Shown here: piece after piece, positions 40,690-50,270 of the stretch
Layout: the number at the start of each line of letters is the position of its first letter
Numbering within the stretch: the first letter of the stretch is position 1
Assembly (NCBI RefSeq): GCF_002154225.1
Contig: NZ_MTSE01000002.1
Location: 1-64,000, forward strand
Source of the DNA: Hymenobacter crusticola
Lineage (GTDB): Bacteria > Bacteroidota > Bacteroidia > Cytophagales > Hymenobacteraceae
DNA: 64,000 bases
Reading direction: 5' to 3'
Notes under the pieces: generated by a model
Databases searched by the model: none
What the model was told of the DNA's origin: nothing
The model's input: the letters and a program-made list of their open reading frames with translations, nothing else
Translations under genes and position numbers: made by a program

Positions 40690-42378
40690 TTGATGAAAAG
40701 ATTTTTACCGCTACTCACGGTTGGTTTAGTTGCTTTTGGTGCGGGGGCATTAGTGCCACGTCCCGCCGCCTTGCCCGAAATCACGGTGCCCATGGCGCGG
40801 GCCGCCCAGGAGCTGTTTGGCCTGAGCTTCACCGAAGCCCAGCTCGACTCGACCCGGCGCAACCTGACTTCGTACCGGGAGAGCTATCAAGCCCTGCGCG
40901 CCATCAGCCTGCCGAATAGCGTCGCGCCCACCCTGGTGTTTGATCCGAGGCCGTTGCGGATGCGACAGGCTATGCTGGCCACTTCGAAAACGGATGCCGG
41001 CAAGCTACCCGCTATCGGCAAAGTGAAGTTGCCCACCAACCGCGACGACCTAGCTTTCTATACCGTCCGCCAGCTAGGCGAGCTGTTGCGCACGAAGCAG
41101 GTTTCGTCGGAAGAGCTGACCACGTTCTTCTTGGCACGCCTCAAAAAATACGACCCTCAGCTGCATTGCGTTATTTCCCTCACGGAAGACCTAGCCTTGC
41201 AGCAAGCCCGCCAAGCCGATCAGGAAATCAAAGCGGGCAAGTACCGCGGCCCCTTGCATGGTGTGCCGTTTGGGGTGAAAGACCTATTTAGCGCCAAAGG
41301 CTACAAAACCACCTGGGGCTCTGTACCCTATAAAGACCAGACGTTGGACGAAGATGCTGCAGTGGTAGAGCGTCTGCGGGCAGCGGGAGCCGTGCTGGTG
41401 GCTAAGCTCACGCTCGGCGAGCTAGCCCAGGGCGACGTCTGGTTTGGCGGCAAGACCCGCACGCCGTGGGACGTGACCAAAGGCTCCAGCGGCTCGTCGG
41501 CCGGCTCGGCGTCGGCGGTGGCGGCGGGCTTGCTGCCGTTTGCTATTGGCACCGAAACCCTAGGTTCGATTGTGAGCCCTAGCACGGCGTGTGGCGTTAC
41601 GGGCCTGCGCCCGACATACGGGCGCGTGAGCCGAGCCAATGCCATGGCCCTGAGCTGGAGCATGGACAAAGCCGGTCCGTTGGCTCGCTCCGCCGAAGAC
41701 TGCGCAATTGTGCTGGCTGCCCTCACCGCCGCTGGTCCCGACGCGCGCGACCCCGCCACTATGCTCGCTTCCAACACATTCCGTTACGCTTTCGACGCCG
41801 ACGTGAAGAAACTGAAAGTGGGCTACGTGAAAGCTAGCTTCGACCAAGACTACCCAACCAAGGCCAACGACCAAGCCGTGTTAGAAGTGCTGCGCAAGCT
41901 AGGAGTGGAGCTCGTACCCATCACGTTACCTACCATTCCGCCCGCCAGCCTACGCTTCGTGCTGACCGCCGAAGGTGCCGCCGCCTTTGACGATTTAACC
42001 CGCTCGGGCCGCGACCAGCAAATGGTGCTGCAAAATCGCTTTGCCTGGCCGAACACGTTCCGCTCGTCGCGCTTTATCCCGGCCGTGGAGTACATCCAAG
42101 CCCAGCGCGTCCGTGGCCTGCTGATTGAGCAAATGGATGCCCAGCTAAAAGGGCTCGACGCGTACGTGTCGCCCTCGTTCGTGGGGGCTAACCTTGTGCT
42201 CACCAACCTGACGGGGCACCCGGCCGTGGCCTTACCCAATGGCTTGACCGCGCAGGGTTTGCCAACCACTATCACGTTCATGGGCCAGCTTTATGAGGAG
42301 GGAAAGCTACTGGCGCTGGCCAAAGCCTACCAGGACGCCACCGATTTTGATCAAAAGCATCCGGCTTTAAATTTTTGA
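40690..42378 (+). CDS. Amidase signature family enzyme, exported
   Basis: 562 residues. The start MKRFLPLLTVGLVAFGAGAL is preceded by one in-frame ATG; a weak signal peptide or anchor covers about 1-22. A helical segment (30-115) precedes the amidase core. The Ser-cisSer-Lys triad is visible: Lys in HGVPFGVKDLF near 196, the cis-Ser in TKGSSGSSAGSASAVAAG near 263, and the nucleophile in GTETLGSIVSPSTACGVTGLRPTYG near 292. Members hydrolyse amides (GatA-type, fatty-acid amide, peptide amides). This is not GatA: it lacks the GatCAB context and is extended. A clean promoter lies immediately upstream. Confidence 0.92.
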   Translation: MMKRFLPLLTVGLVAFGAGALVPRPAALPEITVPMARAAQELFGLSFTEAQLDSTRRNLTSYRESYQALRAISLPNSVAPTLVFDPRPLRMRQAMLATSKTDAGKLPAIGKVKLPTNRDDLAFYTVRQLGELLRTKQVSSEELTTFFLARLKKYDPQLHCVISLTEDLALQQARQADQEIKAGKYRGPLHGVPFGVKDLFSAKGYKTTWGSVPYKDQTLDEDAAVVERLRAAGAVLVAKLTLGELAQGDVWFGGKTRTPWDVTKGSSGSSAGSASAVAAGLLPFAIGTETLGSIVSPSTACGVTGLRPTYGRVSRANAMALSWSMDKAGPLARSAEDCAIVLAALTAAGPDARDPATMLASNTFRYAFDADVKKLKVGYVKASFDQDYPTKANDQAVLEVLRKLGVELVPITLPTIPPASLRFVLTAEGAAAFDDLTRSGRDQQMVLQNRFAWPNTFRSSRFIPAVEYIQAQRVRGLLIEQMDAQLKGLDAYVSPSFVGANLVLTNLTGHPAVALPNGLTAQGLPTTITFMGQLYEEGKLLALAKAYQDATDFDQKHPALNF

Positions 42379-42384
42379 GTTGTC

Positions 42385-42430
42385 AAAAGTCCTCGAAAAA
42401 GGCAAACTCCTGTTTTTTGAGGACTTTTAC
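42385..42430 (+). terminator. Terminator after the amidase gene
   Basis: AAAAGTCCTC / GAGGACTTTT with A and T tracts extending the stem (one mismatch), 12-nt loop. Confidence 0.75.
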
Positions 42431-42565
42431 GCAACACCGGACCGTTTTTTGGAGAGTAGAATGTTCAATCTTTATAGGGGTTTATTGCCCGCCAATAAGG
42501 CCCTGCTACGCAGGTATTGCTGCATTCTATTCTTATCAAGTACCCATTTTTAACGGCAATCCGAC

Positions 42566-43213
42566 TTGAATACTACCCTTGCTACTCGCTGGAATCGGCT
42601 GACGGCGCCGCTCACCGCTGATGCGGCCCTGCGCACCGCTACTTTTCAGCAGCTTTCGGACGCTTACTGCGCTTCGGATCGGCATTATCACACCTTGCAT
42701 CATGTGCGCAACCTGCTCGATTCGGTGGAACGCGCAGGAGCAGCCTTACACGATCCGGAAGTGGTAAAGCTGGCAATTTGGTTTCACGACGTTGTGTATA
42801 GTTCTCTGCGCGACGACAACGAAGCACGCAGTGCGGCCTTCGCAAAAGAGTTTCTTTCCAAAACCAACTTGTCGGCGGAGCGCTGCAACCGAGTGGCCTA
42901 CCTCATTGAGCGTACCAAGGACCACACCCAGCCCCAGCCCGCCGCCGATTCCGACTTACTTTACTTCCTCGACGCCGACCTGCAAATCCTAGGTGCTCCG
43001 GAGGCTGACTACTGGCAGTATGCCCGCCAAGTGCGCCAAGAGTACCGCTTGGTTCCGGATTTCATGTACCGGCGGGGGCGCCGTAAGGTGCTAGAAAAAA
43101 TGCTCGGTGCCGCGCAACTATACCAAACGGAAAACTTTCGTAGCCGGCTGGAAGCCGCTGCGCGCCGCAACTTAGTGGCGGAGCTGCACGCCTGGGAAAA
43201 GGACGGCTTATAA
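42566..43213 (+). CDS. HD-superfamily metal-dependent hydrolase
   Basis: 215 residues. The family's opening YHTLHHVRNLLDSVE near 33-47 and the HD pair in LAIWFHDVVYSSLRDDNEARSAAF near 70-93 identify the predicted HD phosphohydrolase group related to N-methyl-D-aspartate-receptor-like (NMDA-like) hypothetical proteins. LIERTKDHTQ and YFLDADLQILG supply further metal-site residues. Substrate unknown. The start is TTG at 42566: an in-frame TAA at 42551-42553 and no ATG in between leave no other choice, and the alignment begins right there. It stands alone, terminator before, next gene 95 bp after. Confidence 0.87.
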   Translation: MNTTLATRWNRLTAPLTADAALRTATFQQLSDAYCASDRHYHTLHHVRNLLDSVERAGAALHDPEVVKLAIWFHDVVYSSLRDDNEARSAAFAKEFLSKTNLSAERCNRVAYLIERTKDHTQPQPAADSDLLYFLDADLQILGAPEADYWQYARQVRQEYRLVPDFMYRRGRRKVLEKMLGAAQLYQTENFRSRLEAAARRNLVAELHAWEKDGL

Positions 43214-43307
43214 AAGAACAGCCGGTTGCAACACCTAGGTAGTGCAGGCGTCTTTGGGGAAAGCTAGGCTAGCTAACTTGCAGCCGCTCACTCTTTCTGC
43301 CCATCTA

Positions 43308-45770
43308 ATGCGTCTTTCTACTCTTATTCGGGTGTTGCCTTGGTTGTTGCCAACTGCCACGGCTTTCGCTCAAACCAATTCAACGGCTACCCTAGCGCCG
43401 CTTACCGTCGAGAAGATCATGCGCGACCCGGCGCAGTGGCTCGGTACTTCTCCGTCGAATATTGCGTGGAGTGAGGACAGCAAGCGGATCTATTTCGACT
43501 GGAATCCCGAAAAAAACCGGCGCGATTCGCTCTACGTGATAGCAGCCGGAGGCGGCACACCGCGCAAAGTGAGCTTCCGGGAGCAACGCGGCTTGCCCAC
43601 CACGAATGCTAGGTACGACCAACGCTACACGCGGAAAGTATACGAGCGTGACGGCGACATCTACCTGCTCGACCTGAAAACGGGGAAGACCCGCCGCGTG
43701 ACCAACACCGCCGAGCGCGAGTCGGCACCGGACTTTGCGCTCCGGGAGCAGTTGATTAGCTATTTGCGCGCTGGCAACCTTTTCACGTGGGACCCGGCTA
43801 CCGGCGAAACGGTGCAACGCACTGACTTTCGCAAAGGCAGCAAACCCGGCGACCCGCTGATGAACAAGGAAGAGAAGTTCCTGAAAGCACAGCAGCTCGC
43901 CTTATTTCAGATTATCCGACAGCGCGACCAGGACCGGCAGGCGCGCGAGCAGGCACAAAAAGCCCTGGCTAAGCTGCGGCCCAAAGCCATTTACACGGGT
44001 ACGCAGAACGTAAGCGGCATCGTACTCAGCCCCGATGGCCGCTACGTAACCTACCGCTTGGCGCAGGAGCCCACCGGCGCAAAAACGACCATCGTACCAA
44101 ATTTCGTGACGGCATCGGGCTACACGGAAGACATTCCGACGCGCACCAAAGTAGGCGTGCCGCAGACAACCTACACCCTAGGTTTCTACGATGTTGCCCG
44201 CGACACGACATTTATGGTGAGCCTGCGTGACCTGCCTGGCTACAACGATCAGCCAGCGTACCTGAAAGAGTACACGGCCAAAGCCAAAGCAAAATCCGCC
44301 GCGGATACCACCAAAGCAGCGGGCGCGAAGAAAACTACGGCGGCAAGTGAGCGGTCGTTGGTTCCGTTCGGGCCGTTTTGGTCTGAGAACGGCGAGCATG
44401 CGTTTTTGGTAGTGCGCTCTGCCGACAACAAAGACCGTTGGATTGCTACCCTCGACCCCACCACGCGCAAGCTAGCTTCTCTCGACCGGCAGCACGATGA
44501 GGCTTGGATCAACGGGCCAGGTATCGGCTACGACGAAGGCAACGTGGGCTGGCTGCCCGACAACCGGCGCATCTGGTTTCAGAGCGAAGCAACGGGGTAC
44601 AGTCACCTCTACACCGTGGATGCGGCCAGTAAAGAGAAAAAGGCCCTAACCAGCGGTAATTTTGAGGTTCAGGAAGCTAGGCTCAGCCGCGATAAAAAGA
44701 CCTGGTATATCTCAGCCAACAAAACGGCGCCCGGTGAAAAGCAGTTTTACCGCATGCCTGTCACTGGCGGGGCACTCACGCAGCTGACTACACTTCCCGG
44801 CGCCAGCGAAGTTACCATCTCGCCCGATGAGAAAACCCTAGCTGTACGCTACAGCTATACCAACAAGCCCTGGGAACTGTACGTGATGGACAACAAGCCC
44901 GGCGCCAAACCGCGGCAGCTCACGCACAGCACTACCGCAGAGTTTGAAAGCTACGCGTGGCGCGACCCAGAAATTATCAAGATCAAAGCAACCGATGGTG
45001 CCGATGTGTACGCTCGTCTGTACCGCCCAGCTAGCCCCGTAGCACAAGGGCCAGCCGTCATCTTTGTGCACGGAGCTGGTTACCTACAAAATGCGCACAA
45101 GTGGTGGAGCCAGTACTCGCGGGAGTATATGTTCAATAATCTCTTGGTCGATAAGGGCTACACGGTGCTCGATATTGACTACCGCGGTTCCAGTGGCTAC
45201 GGCCGCGACGTGCGTACGGGCATCTACCGCTACATGGGCGGCAAGGATCTTTCCGACCACGTAGACGGTGCCAAGCTGCTCGTTGAAAAATATGGTGTTA
45301 GTCCCCAACGCATTGGTATCTACGGGGGGAGCTATGGCGGGTTTATCACCCTAATGGCCATGTTTACCCAGCCTGATGTGTTCCGCGCCGGGGCCGGCTT
45401 ACGCTCTGTCACCGATTGGGCGCATTACAATCATGGTTACACCGACAACATCCTCAACGAGCCTTACAACGACAGCCTAGCCTACACCCGTTCGTCGCCC
45501 ATTTACTATGCCGAAGGGCTGAAAGGAGCCTTGCTCATGTGCCACGGTATGGTCGACACCAACGTGCATTTTGAAGATATCGTCCGGCTCTCGCAACGGT
45601 TGATTGAGCTGCACAAGGAGAATTGGGAGCTAGCGGTGTACCCAGTAGAGAACCATGGTTTTGAGGAGCCTGCCTCCTGGACCGACGAGTACAAGCGAAT
45701 TCTCAAGCTGTTTGAGACAAATCTAAAGTCAACGGGCGCCACCGGCGGAAGTACCGGCTCAGGACAATAA
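43308..45770 (+). CDS. Exported S9 family peptidase (DPP4/prolyl-oligopeptidase type)
   Basis: Start at 43308 (MRLSTLIRVLPWLLPTATAF, signal peptide cleaved before QTNST) rather than the frame opening at 43242; 820 residues. Residues 40-570 are a WD/TolB-like beta-propeller (SPDGRYVTYRLAQ, YSHLYTVDAASKEKKALT, LPGASEVTISPDEKTLAVRYS). The catalytic alpha/beta domain at about 580-820 holds GIYGGSYGGFITLMAMF (Ser near 674), GMVDTNVHFEDIVRL (Asp near 749) and VENHGFEEPASW (His near 782). The enzyme should cleave small peptides after Pro or Ala in the periplasm. Terminator stem of 31 bp directly after. Confidence 0.95.
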   Translation: MRLSTLIRVLPWLLPTATAFAQTNSTATLAPLTVEKIMRDPAQWLGTSPSNIAWSEDSKRIYFDWNPEKNRRDSLYVIAAGGGTPRKVSFREQRGLPTTNARYDQRYTRKVYERDGDIYLLDLKTGKTRRVTNTAERESAPDFALREQLISYLRAGNLFTWDPATGETVQRTDFRKGSKPGDPLMNKEEKFLKAQQLALFQIIRQRDQDRQAREQAQKALAKLRPKAIYTGTQNVSGIVLSPDGRYVTYRLAQEPTGAKTTIVPNFVTASGYTEDIPTRTKVGVPQTTYTLGFYDVARDTTFMVSLRDLPGYNDQPAYLKEYTAKAKAKSAADTTKAAGAKKTTAASERSLVPFGPFWSENGEHAFLVVRSADNKDRWIATLDPTTRKLASLDRQHDEAWINGPGIGYDEGNVGWLPDNRRIWFQSEATGYSHLYTVDAASKEKKALTSGNFEVQEARLSRDKKTWYISANKTAPGEKQFYRMPVTGGALTQLTTLPGASEVTISPDEKTLAVRYSYTNKPWELYVMDNKPGAKPRQLTHSTTAEFESYAWRDPEIIKIKATDGADVYARLYRPASPVAQGPAVIFVHGAGYLQNAHKWWSQYSREYMFNNLLVDKGYTVLDIDYRGSSGYGRDVRTGIYRYMGGKDLSDHVDGAKLLVEKYGVSPQRIGIYGGSYGGFITLMAMFTQPDVFRAGAGLRSVTDWAHYNHGYTDNILNEPYNDSLAYTRSSPIYYAEGLKGALLMCHGMVDTNVHFEDIVRLSQRLIELHKENWELAVYPVENHGFEEPASWTDEYKRILKLFETNLKSTGATGGSTGSGQ

Positions 45771-45771
45771 G

Positions 45772-45838
45772 CTAGCTCTTACCAACAAAAAGCCCCGCTA
45801 CTTATACAGTAGCGGGGCTTTTTGTTGGTAAGAGCTAG
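45772..45838. terminator. Bidirectional terminator with a 31-bp perfect stem
   Basis: 45772-45802 is the exact reverse complement of 45808-45838, loop TATAC, between convergent genes. The left arm starts two bases after the S9 stop codon. Confidence 0.93.
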
Positions 45839-45846
45839 GTCAACTA

Positions 45847-46674
45847 CTACAACCGCTTTGTAAGTAGCAAGCCGCCATACGAGTAACCATTTATGTTTAG
45901 GCCTTGTATAGGCGACACAGAAATGCCCGTGCGCTCCGCGGTTTTGTGCAGCTGCGGTACGACAACACCCACCGTGGCGCCAACGGCATAGCCCACGATA
46001 TTATCGGAAAGGAAATGCTTACCAGCTTCAATCCGGGTGTACGCCATGACGGCCGGCACGACGGCCGCCGCTGTCCAAATGAACGGCTCAGCTGCTGAAC
46101 CGGGGTTGAAGTCGTGGTACACCTTGGCGGCGAAAAAGGTCGCCGTTGCGGTATTGGCCGTGTGGCCAGCGTAGAATGAATTGGTAGCAATGTGGTTGTT
46201 TCGGTCGCCGCCGCCTTCTGTTCCGTACAGAAAAGGTCGATAGCGCGTTACGTTGCCCACGGTCATGGTGAATATGGCGTTTTGGGCAACCAGCGTCTGT
46301 AGGTACAGGCCTAGCACCTGCCCGTAGCGGCCGCGCACATCTGCGTCTAGCGCCAGCAAGCCTGGGGCGATAAGTAGCGTAGGATACACAATAAAATCAC
46401 CAACTGTCTGGGCTGTTTTGCTGTAGTTACCGGCTACAAATCGGTCGAATTTCGGTACGTCCTTCTTATTTAGAGTTGCTAGTCGAGCATCATTCAGCCC
46501 ATCTTTCTGGGAGACGAGGTACAGCCCCAGTCCACTTACTGCGCCTAGCCCCACCGTGATGGGAGCATCAATGGCAAAGCGTGTGCGGTATGGAGAAGGA
46601 GCCTGCTGGGCAGTAACTGTGGGAGAGGCAAATAGGAGGGTGCCAGGCACCAAAAGGGGGGACAAGTGCTTCAT
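45847..46674 (-). CDS. PAP2 family phosphatase, exported/membrane
   Basis: 275 residues. Signal peptide 1-22 (cleavage after VTA). Acid-phosphatase-like PAP2 motifs: TRYRPF (Kx6RP-type motif 1, reduced) near 145, the PSGH-type NSFYAGHTANT near 169 and the motif 3 YTRIEAGKHFLSDNIVGYAVG near 215-235. Five or so hydrophobic helices surround them. These enzymes hydrolyse phosphate monoesters such as lipid phosphates (phosphatidic acid, undecaprenyl pyrophosphate). The preceding signal peptide with QQAPSPYRT suggests a periplasm-facing active site. Its ends are shared by the convergent terminator. Confidence 0.9.
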   Translation of the reverse strand: MKHLSPLLVPGTLLFASPTVTAQQAPSPYRTRFAIDAPITVGLGAVSGLGLYLVSQKDGLNDARLATLNKKDVPKFDRFVAGNYSKTAQTVGDFIVYPTLLIAPGLLALDADVRGRYGQVLGLYLQTLVAQNAIFTMTVGNVTRYRPFLYGTEGGGDRNNHIATNSFYAGHTANTATATFFAAKVYHDFNPGSAAEPFIWTAAAVVPAVMAYTRIEAGKHFLSDNIVGYAVGATVGVVVPQLHKTAERTGISVSPIQGLNINGYSYGGLLLTKRL

Positions 46675-47211
46675 ACAAAGGAGATATAGCAGAATATAGA
46701 TAAAACGAATAACTCAACTGTAAGGTTGGCAGAGTGGTCTCACTCTTCTAGTATCTACCGCGATAGATTAGCTAGGTAGAGCTAACGGGATAGCGCGTGT
46801 GGTAAGGAAAGTAATATGCTCTCGAGAATTTATCTAAAAAGAAAATGCCCGGCGACTTGGGTTAGGCATGCTGCTCAAGCAAGTACAAATTGACTCTTTG
46901 CCATCCAGAATTAACTTGTTCTCCATTGGTAGGTTCGCTTTTGCAATAGAGCGGCTACCTGCTAATAACTTCAGGGGGCAGTGGTGGCACGTTGTTTTAT
47001 TAGATAAATACAAAAAATAAGATAATGTATAGCTGTCTTTCTAATGAGGGCGGATGCTAATTTGGCTTGCTGATCAACCTAGACAAGCATCGTTTACGCA
47101 AGAAGGGTGAAACGTAGGCTGTCAATTACCAAGCGAAACCTGTAGCTTTGCGCACCACCCCGCGTTGAATTACACAAGTAATTAAGCATCTTTTTACCGA
47201 CAACGAACCGA
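46675..47211. other. Intergenic region upstream of metK, no gene or riboswitch recognised
   Basis: 537 bp, AT-richer in the middle. I looked for a SAM riboswitch before metK and saw no characteristic S-box or SAM-II core. Only a TAGCTTTG element at 47143-47150 suggests the metK promoter. Confidence 0.5.
47143..47150 (+). promoter_or_regulatory. -7 element of metK
   Basis: TAGCTTTG, exact TAnnTTTG, 62 nt before the ATG; no TTG at the -33 distance. Confidence 0.45.
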
Positions 47212-48474
47212 ATGCCTTACTTATTTACTTCTGAGTCCGTTTCGGAAGGACACCCAGACAAAGTAGCCGATCAGATTTCTGATGCCATTCTCGACGACTT
47301 TCTGCGGCAAGATCCGCAAGCAAAAGTAGCTTGCGAAACGTTGGTCACAACGGGGCTGGTCGTGGTAGCCGGCGAAGTTAAGTCTACCGCGTACGTTGAT
47401 GTGCAAGGTATTACCCGGGCTGTTATCCGTCGTATTGGCTACACCAAGGCCGAATACAAGTTCGAAGCTGAGTCGTGCGGCATCCTATCAGCCTTGCATG
47501 AACAGTCAGCCGACATCAACCAAGGTGTAGAGCGCCAAAATCCAGAGGAGCAAGGTGCCGGCGACCAAGGTATGATGTTCGGATATGCCACGCGCGAAAC
47601 CGACAACTACATGCCGTTGGCTCTCGACTTATCTCACCGGTTACTTCGCGAGTTATCCGCTATCCGCAAAGAAGGTCAGGTGATGACTTACTTGCGCCCC
47701 GACGCCAAAGCGCAGGTTACTATCCGCTATTCCGACGACAATGTTCCTGAGGCCATTGACACCATCGTGGTCAGTACCCAACACGACGAGTTCGACGATT
47801 CTGAGCAAGTAATGCTGGAAAAAATTTCCGATGATATTAAGTCGGTACTTATTCCCCGGGTGAAAGCGCACCTGAGTGATAAGGTGCAGCAACTCTTCAA
47901 CGACGAAATTACCTACCACATCAATCCTACTGGCAAGTTCGTGATTGGTGGTCCTCACGGCGACTCGGGTCTGACGGGCCGGAAGATCATTGTGGACACG
48001 TACGGCGGCAAAGGCGCGCACGGCGGTGGCGCCTTCTCGGGGAAAGACTCCTCAAAAGTAGACCGCTCAGCAGCGTACGCAACTCGTCACATTGCCAAGA
48101 ACCTAGTGGCCGCTGGGGTTGCTGATCAGGTGCTGGTGCAAGTTGCTTATGCCATTGGGGTAGCGAAGCCAGTGGGCCTGTACGTGACAACTTATGGCAC
48201 TACCAAGGCCAAAGACGCAGCTGGCAATATGTTAACCGACGGGCAGATATCGGAAAAGGTGCAAGCCATGTTTGATATGCGCCCCTACGCTATCGTACAG
48301 CGCCTAGGTCTGCGAAACCCAATCTTCAGCGAAACGGCTGCTTACGGGCACATGGGGCACCAGCCTGGCAAAAAGGAAGTGACTCTTGCAAACGGAGAAG
48401 TGAAAACCTTCGAAACGTTTACCTGGGAAAAGCTCGACTACGTTGACCAAATTAAAGAAGCTTTCGCTCTGTAG
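47212..48474 (+). CDS. metK: S-adenosylmethionine synthetase
   Basis: 420 residues. The ATP site motif [19 protein letters not shown] lies at 11-29, [21 protein letters not shown] near 120 and [31 protein letters not shown] near 268-298, all MetK signatures. It condenses ATP and methionine into SAM with release of PPi plus Pi. No signal peptide. It is flanked by a probable promoter element at 47143 and a terminator shared with the convergent HPF gene, so it is transcribed alone. The ATG at 47212 begins [17 protein letters not shown], the normal Bacteroidota N-terminus. Confidence 0.98.
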   Translation: MPYLFTSESVSEGHPDKVADQISDAILDDFLRQDPQAKVACETLVTTGLVVVAGEVKSTAYVDVQGITRAVIRRIGYTKAEYKFEAESCGILSALHEQSADINQGVERQNPEEQGAGDQGMMFGYATRETDNYMPLALDLSHRLLRELSAIRKEGQVMTYLRPDAKAQVTIRYSDDNVPEAIDTIVVSTQHDEFDDSEQVMLEKISDDIKSVLIPRVKAHLSDKVQQLFNDEITYHINPTGKFVIGGPHGDSGLTGRKIIVDTYGGKGAHGGGAFSGKDSSKVDRSAAYATRHIAKNLVAAGVADQVLVQVAYAIGVAKPVGLYVTTYGTTKAKDAAGNMLTDGQISEKVQAMFDMRPYAIVQRLGLRNPIFSETAAYGHMGHQPGKKEVTLANGEVKTFETFTWEKLDYVDQIKEAFAL

Positions 48475-48487
48475 GCTTTCAGCTCTT

Positions 48488-48534
48488 GCAAACAAAAACG
48501 CCCTTCCTACAACAGGAAGGGCGTTTTTGTTTGC
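48488..48534. terminator. Bidirectional terminator, 21-bp stem
   Basis: GCAAACAAAAACGCCCTTCCT pattern mirrored exactly at 48514-48534, 5-nt loop, between convergent metK and HPF genes. Confidence 0.92.
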
Positions 48535-48577
48535 GATATAAGGCAGAACCTAGGTTTAGTTTCTGTCTGCTGCTTTG

Positions 48578-48877
48578 TTAGTGAGCTATCTGTTTTTCTT
48601 TGTATTTCACAATCTGCCGGCGCAAGCATTCGTAGGCTGCATCCGCTGCTGATTCGAAGCTAGGAGCATCTTCCTGGCAGAATAGGGTGGAGCCCGGTAC
48701 AAAGAGCTTCACCTCTACCGTTTTATTACTGATACCATCCTTGTTGTTCAGCTTCAGAATAACCTCGCCTTCCGTAACACGGTCGTAGAAGGTTTCGAGC
48801 TTGTCAAGGCGCTTCTGGATGAAGTCGAGCAGTTTTTGGTCGGCGTCGAAGTGCACCGAGTGCATCTGTACTTTCAT
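48578..48877 (-). CDS. hpf: Ribosome hibernation-promoting factor, short HPF/RaiA type
   Basis: 99 residues, the short form with a single S30AE domain: MKVQMHSVHFDADQKLLDFI, then KLETFYDRVTEGEVILKLN and VEVKLFVPGSTLFCQEDAPSFESAADAAYECLRRQIVKYKEK. It binds the 30S decoding site and promotes formation of inactive ribosomes. It lies 44 bp after the end of xerC/D and follows rpsU and xerC/D on the same strand, so three genes with translation- or chromosome-related roles are consecutive, though terminators separate rpsU. Confidence 0.95.
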   Translation of the reverse strand: MKVQMHSVHFDADQKLLDFIQKRLDKLETFYDRVTEGEVILKLNNKDGISNKTVEVKLFVPGSTLFCQEDAPSFESAADAAYECLRRQIVKYKEKQIAH

Positions 48878-48921
48878 CGGATGTTGGGTTTTAGTAGATA
48901 AAAAAGGGAAACAACTAATCG

Positions 48922-49809
48922 TTAGGCCTTTGGATGAGCCTTTTCGAATACGGCTTTCAACTTGTCGATGGATAAGTGTGTGTATACTTGTGTAGCAGCT
49001 AAGTTGGCGTGGCCCAGCAACTCCTTGATGGCATTTAGATCCGCCCCTTTGCCGAGCAGATGCGTGGCAAAAGAGTGCCGCAATACGTGCGGATGCTGCT
49101 GTGCAGAGGCCGTCGTAATCTGACCTAGGTAGTGCTTCACGGTACGATACACAAGCTTTTCATAGAGAGGTTCCAGCTTATCCGTAACGAGCAAGGCGCT
49201 GCGGGCGTTGTCGCTAGTGCCAAATTCTGTTTGCTTCTGCGCCAAGTAACGTTCCAGTACAAGCCGCAAAGTTGGGTTCAGCGGCACCACACGTTGCTTG
49301 TTACCTTTGCCCGTTACGCGCACCGTATGCGAGGCTAGGCTAACGTCGTCGTGCTGAATACCAATAAGTTCGGAGAGCCGGATGCCAGTACCATAAAGTA
49401 GCTCCAGCACTAGTTGGTCGCGTCGGCCTATGAAGGTGTCAGGAAACTCAAACGAGTTGAGTAAATTATTAAGCGAATCTTCCGGCACAAAGTCAGGTAG
49501 CTTCTTGGCCATCTTGGGCGCCGTGATGCGTAGCATTGGATTGCGTACAATGACGTTGGTGCGCAGCAAATACTTGTAGTAAGAGCGCAAGCAGGCAATC
49601 TTACGGTTGACTGTCCGTGGATCGTGCTGCTGTTGCATCAGCTCCACAATCCAGGAGCGGATGAGCATATGGTCGGCCTGGGCTAGATCAGCGAGTTCGT
49701 AGTTCTTTAGTAAAAATGCTGCAAACTGCCGCAGGTCGGTCTGGTACGAAAGCACCGTGTGCGGACTAAAGCGCCGCTCGAACCGGAGGTAATCAAAAAA
49801 CAATTCCAT
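48922..49809 (-). CDS. Tyrosine recombinase XerC/XerD
   Basis: Start at 49809 (MELFFDYLRFERRFSPHTVL) preferred to the frame opening at 49833; 295 residues. N-terminal SAM-like domain 1-85 and catalytic domain with the tetrad RxxxK-HxxRH-Y: Arg in LLYGTGIRLSELIG near 148, HPHVLRHSFATHLLGKGADL near 240-257 and Tyr in ATQVYTHLSIDKL near 276. Standard XerC/D length. It likely resolves chromosome dimers at dif with FtsK, although from sequence alone a stand-alone recombinase role cannot be excluded. No integrated element or att-like repeat is visible next to it. It precedes hpf by 44 bp. Confidence 0.94.
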   Translation of the reverse strand: MELFFDYLRFERRFSPHTVLSYQTDLRQFAAFLLKNYELADLAQADHMLIRSWIVELMQQQHDPRTVNRKIACLRSYYKYLLRTNVIVRNPMLRITAPKMAKKLPDFVPEDSLNNLLNSFEFPDTFIGRRDQLVLELLYGTGIRLSELIGIQHDDVSLASHTVRVTGKGNKQRVVPLNPTLRLVLERYLAQKQTEFGTSDNARSALLVTDKLEPLYEKLVYRTVKHYLGQITTASAQQHPHVLRHSFATHLLGKGADLNAIKELLGHANLAATQVYTHLSIDKLKAVFEKAHPKA

Positions 49810-49870
49810 ACGCTGAACTCCTAAGCTAGGCATTCAAGGTATGGAATTAAATCGAACTATACGGACGTGA

Positions 49871-49913
49871 AAAAACCGGCTGATCCACTCTAGTAAGTAG
49901 ATCAGCCGGTTAT
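49871..49913 (-). terminator. Terminator of rpsU
   Basis: AACCGGCTGATC / GATCAGCCGGTT stem; on the minus strand the arm runs into TTTTTTCACG. Confidence 0.88.
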
Positions 49914-49938
49914 CGACAAGATTTTAGCAGCCCGCGAC

Positions 49939-50133
49939 CTATTGGTTGTCGGTAGCGTACATCGTTTGCTTATACACAGCCTTTTCTTTCTGCTTACGCT
50001 TAGTAACAGAAGGCTTTTGGAAGAACGTGCGACGACGCAGCTCTTTCAGCACGCCCGTGCGCTCGAATTTTTTCTTGAAACGCTTCAGAGCCCGGTCAAC
50101 CGACTCGTTATCCTTAATCTGGACGATGATCAT
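49939..50133 (-). CDS. rpsU: 30S ribosomal protein bS21
   Basis: 64 residues with the bS21 pattern [20 protein letters not shown], then [20 protein letters not shown] and a basic C-terminus. bS21 lies near the 3' end of 16S rRNA; in Flavobacterium ribosomes it helps hide the anti-Shine-Dalgarno sequence. A promoter is at 50171-50201, leaving a leader of about 30 nt without a visible AGGAGG-like sequence. The terminator at 49871 ends it before xerC/D. Confidence 0.96.
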   Translation of the reverse strand: MIIVQIKDNESVDRALKRFKKKFERTGVLKELRRRTFFQKPSVTKRKQKEKAVYKQTMYATDNQ

Positions 50134-50170
50134 ATGTACAATGGAGTTGAAAATTCGCTGTAAAGGGTCG

Positions 50171-50201
50171 CAAAGGTAATCACAGTTTTTTATGATTTCA
50201 A
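50171..50201 (-). promoter_or_regulatory. Promoter of rpsU
   Basis: Minus strand TACCTTTG (50171-50178) with TTG at 50199-50201, 20 nt apart: consistent with the Bacteroidota -33/-7 promoter. Confidence 0.7.
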
Positions 50202-50270
50202 AACGAGCCGCATAGGAATCCTACTACGAAATCGTTAGTAGCTAAGTTTAAGCCAGCGACTGGTTAAAAA

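Noticed and set aside
46700..46760. tRNA-like GGTTGGCAGAGTGGT stretch
   Set aside because: No T-loop GGTTCRA at the right distance, no acceptor stem pairing or anticodon arm.
46675..47211. SAM riboswitch upstream of metK
   Set aside because: The S-box and SAM-II conserved cores are not visible; only a promoter -7 element is.
48922..49809. Integrase of a mobile element
   Set aside because: The tyrosine recombinase has the standard XerC/D length and no cargo, att repeats or tRNA target are nearby.
50134..50170. Strong Shine-Dalgarno before rpsU, as expected for bS21 autoregulation known in Flavobacterium
   Set aside because: The leader of about 30 nt shows no AGGAGG-like sequence, so that control is not supported here.
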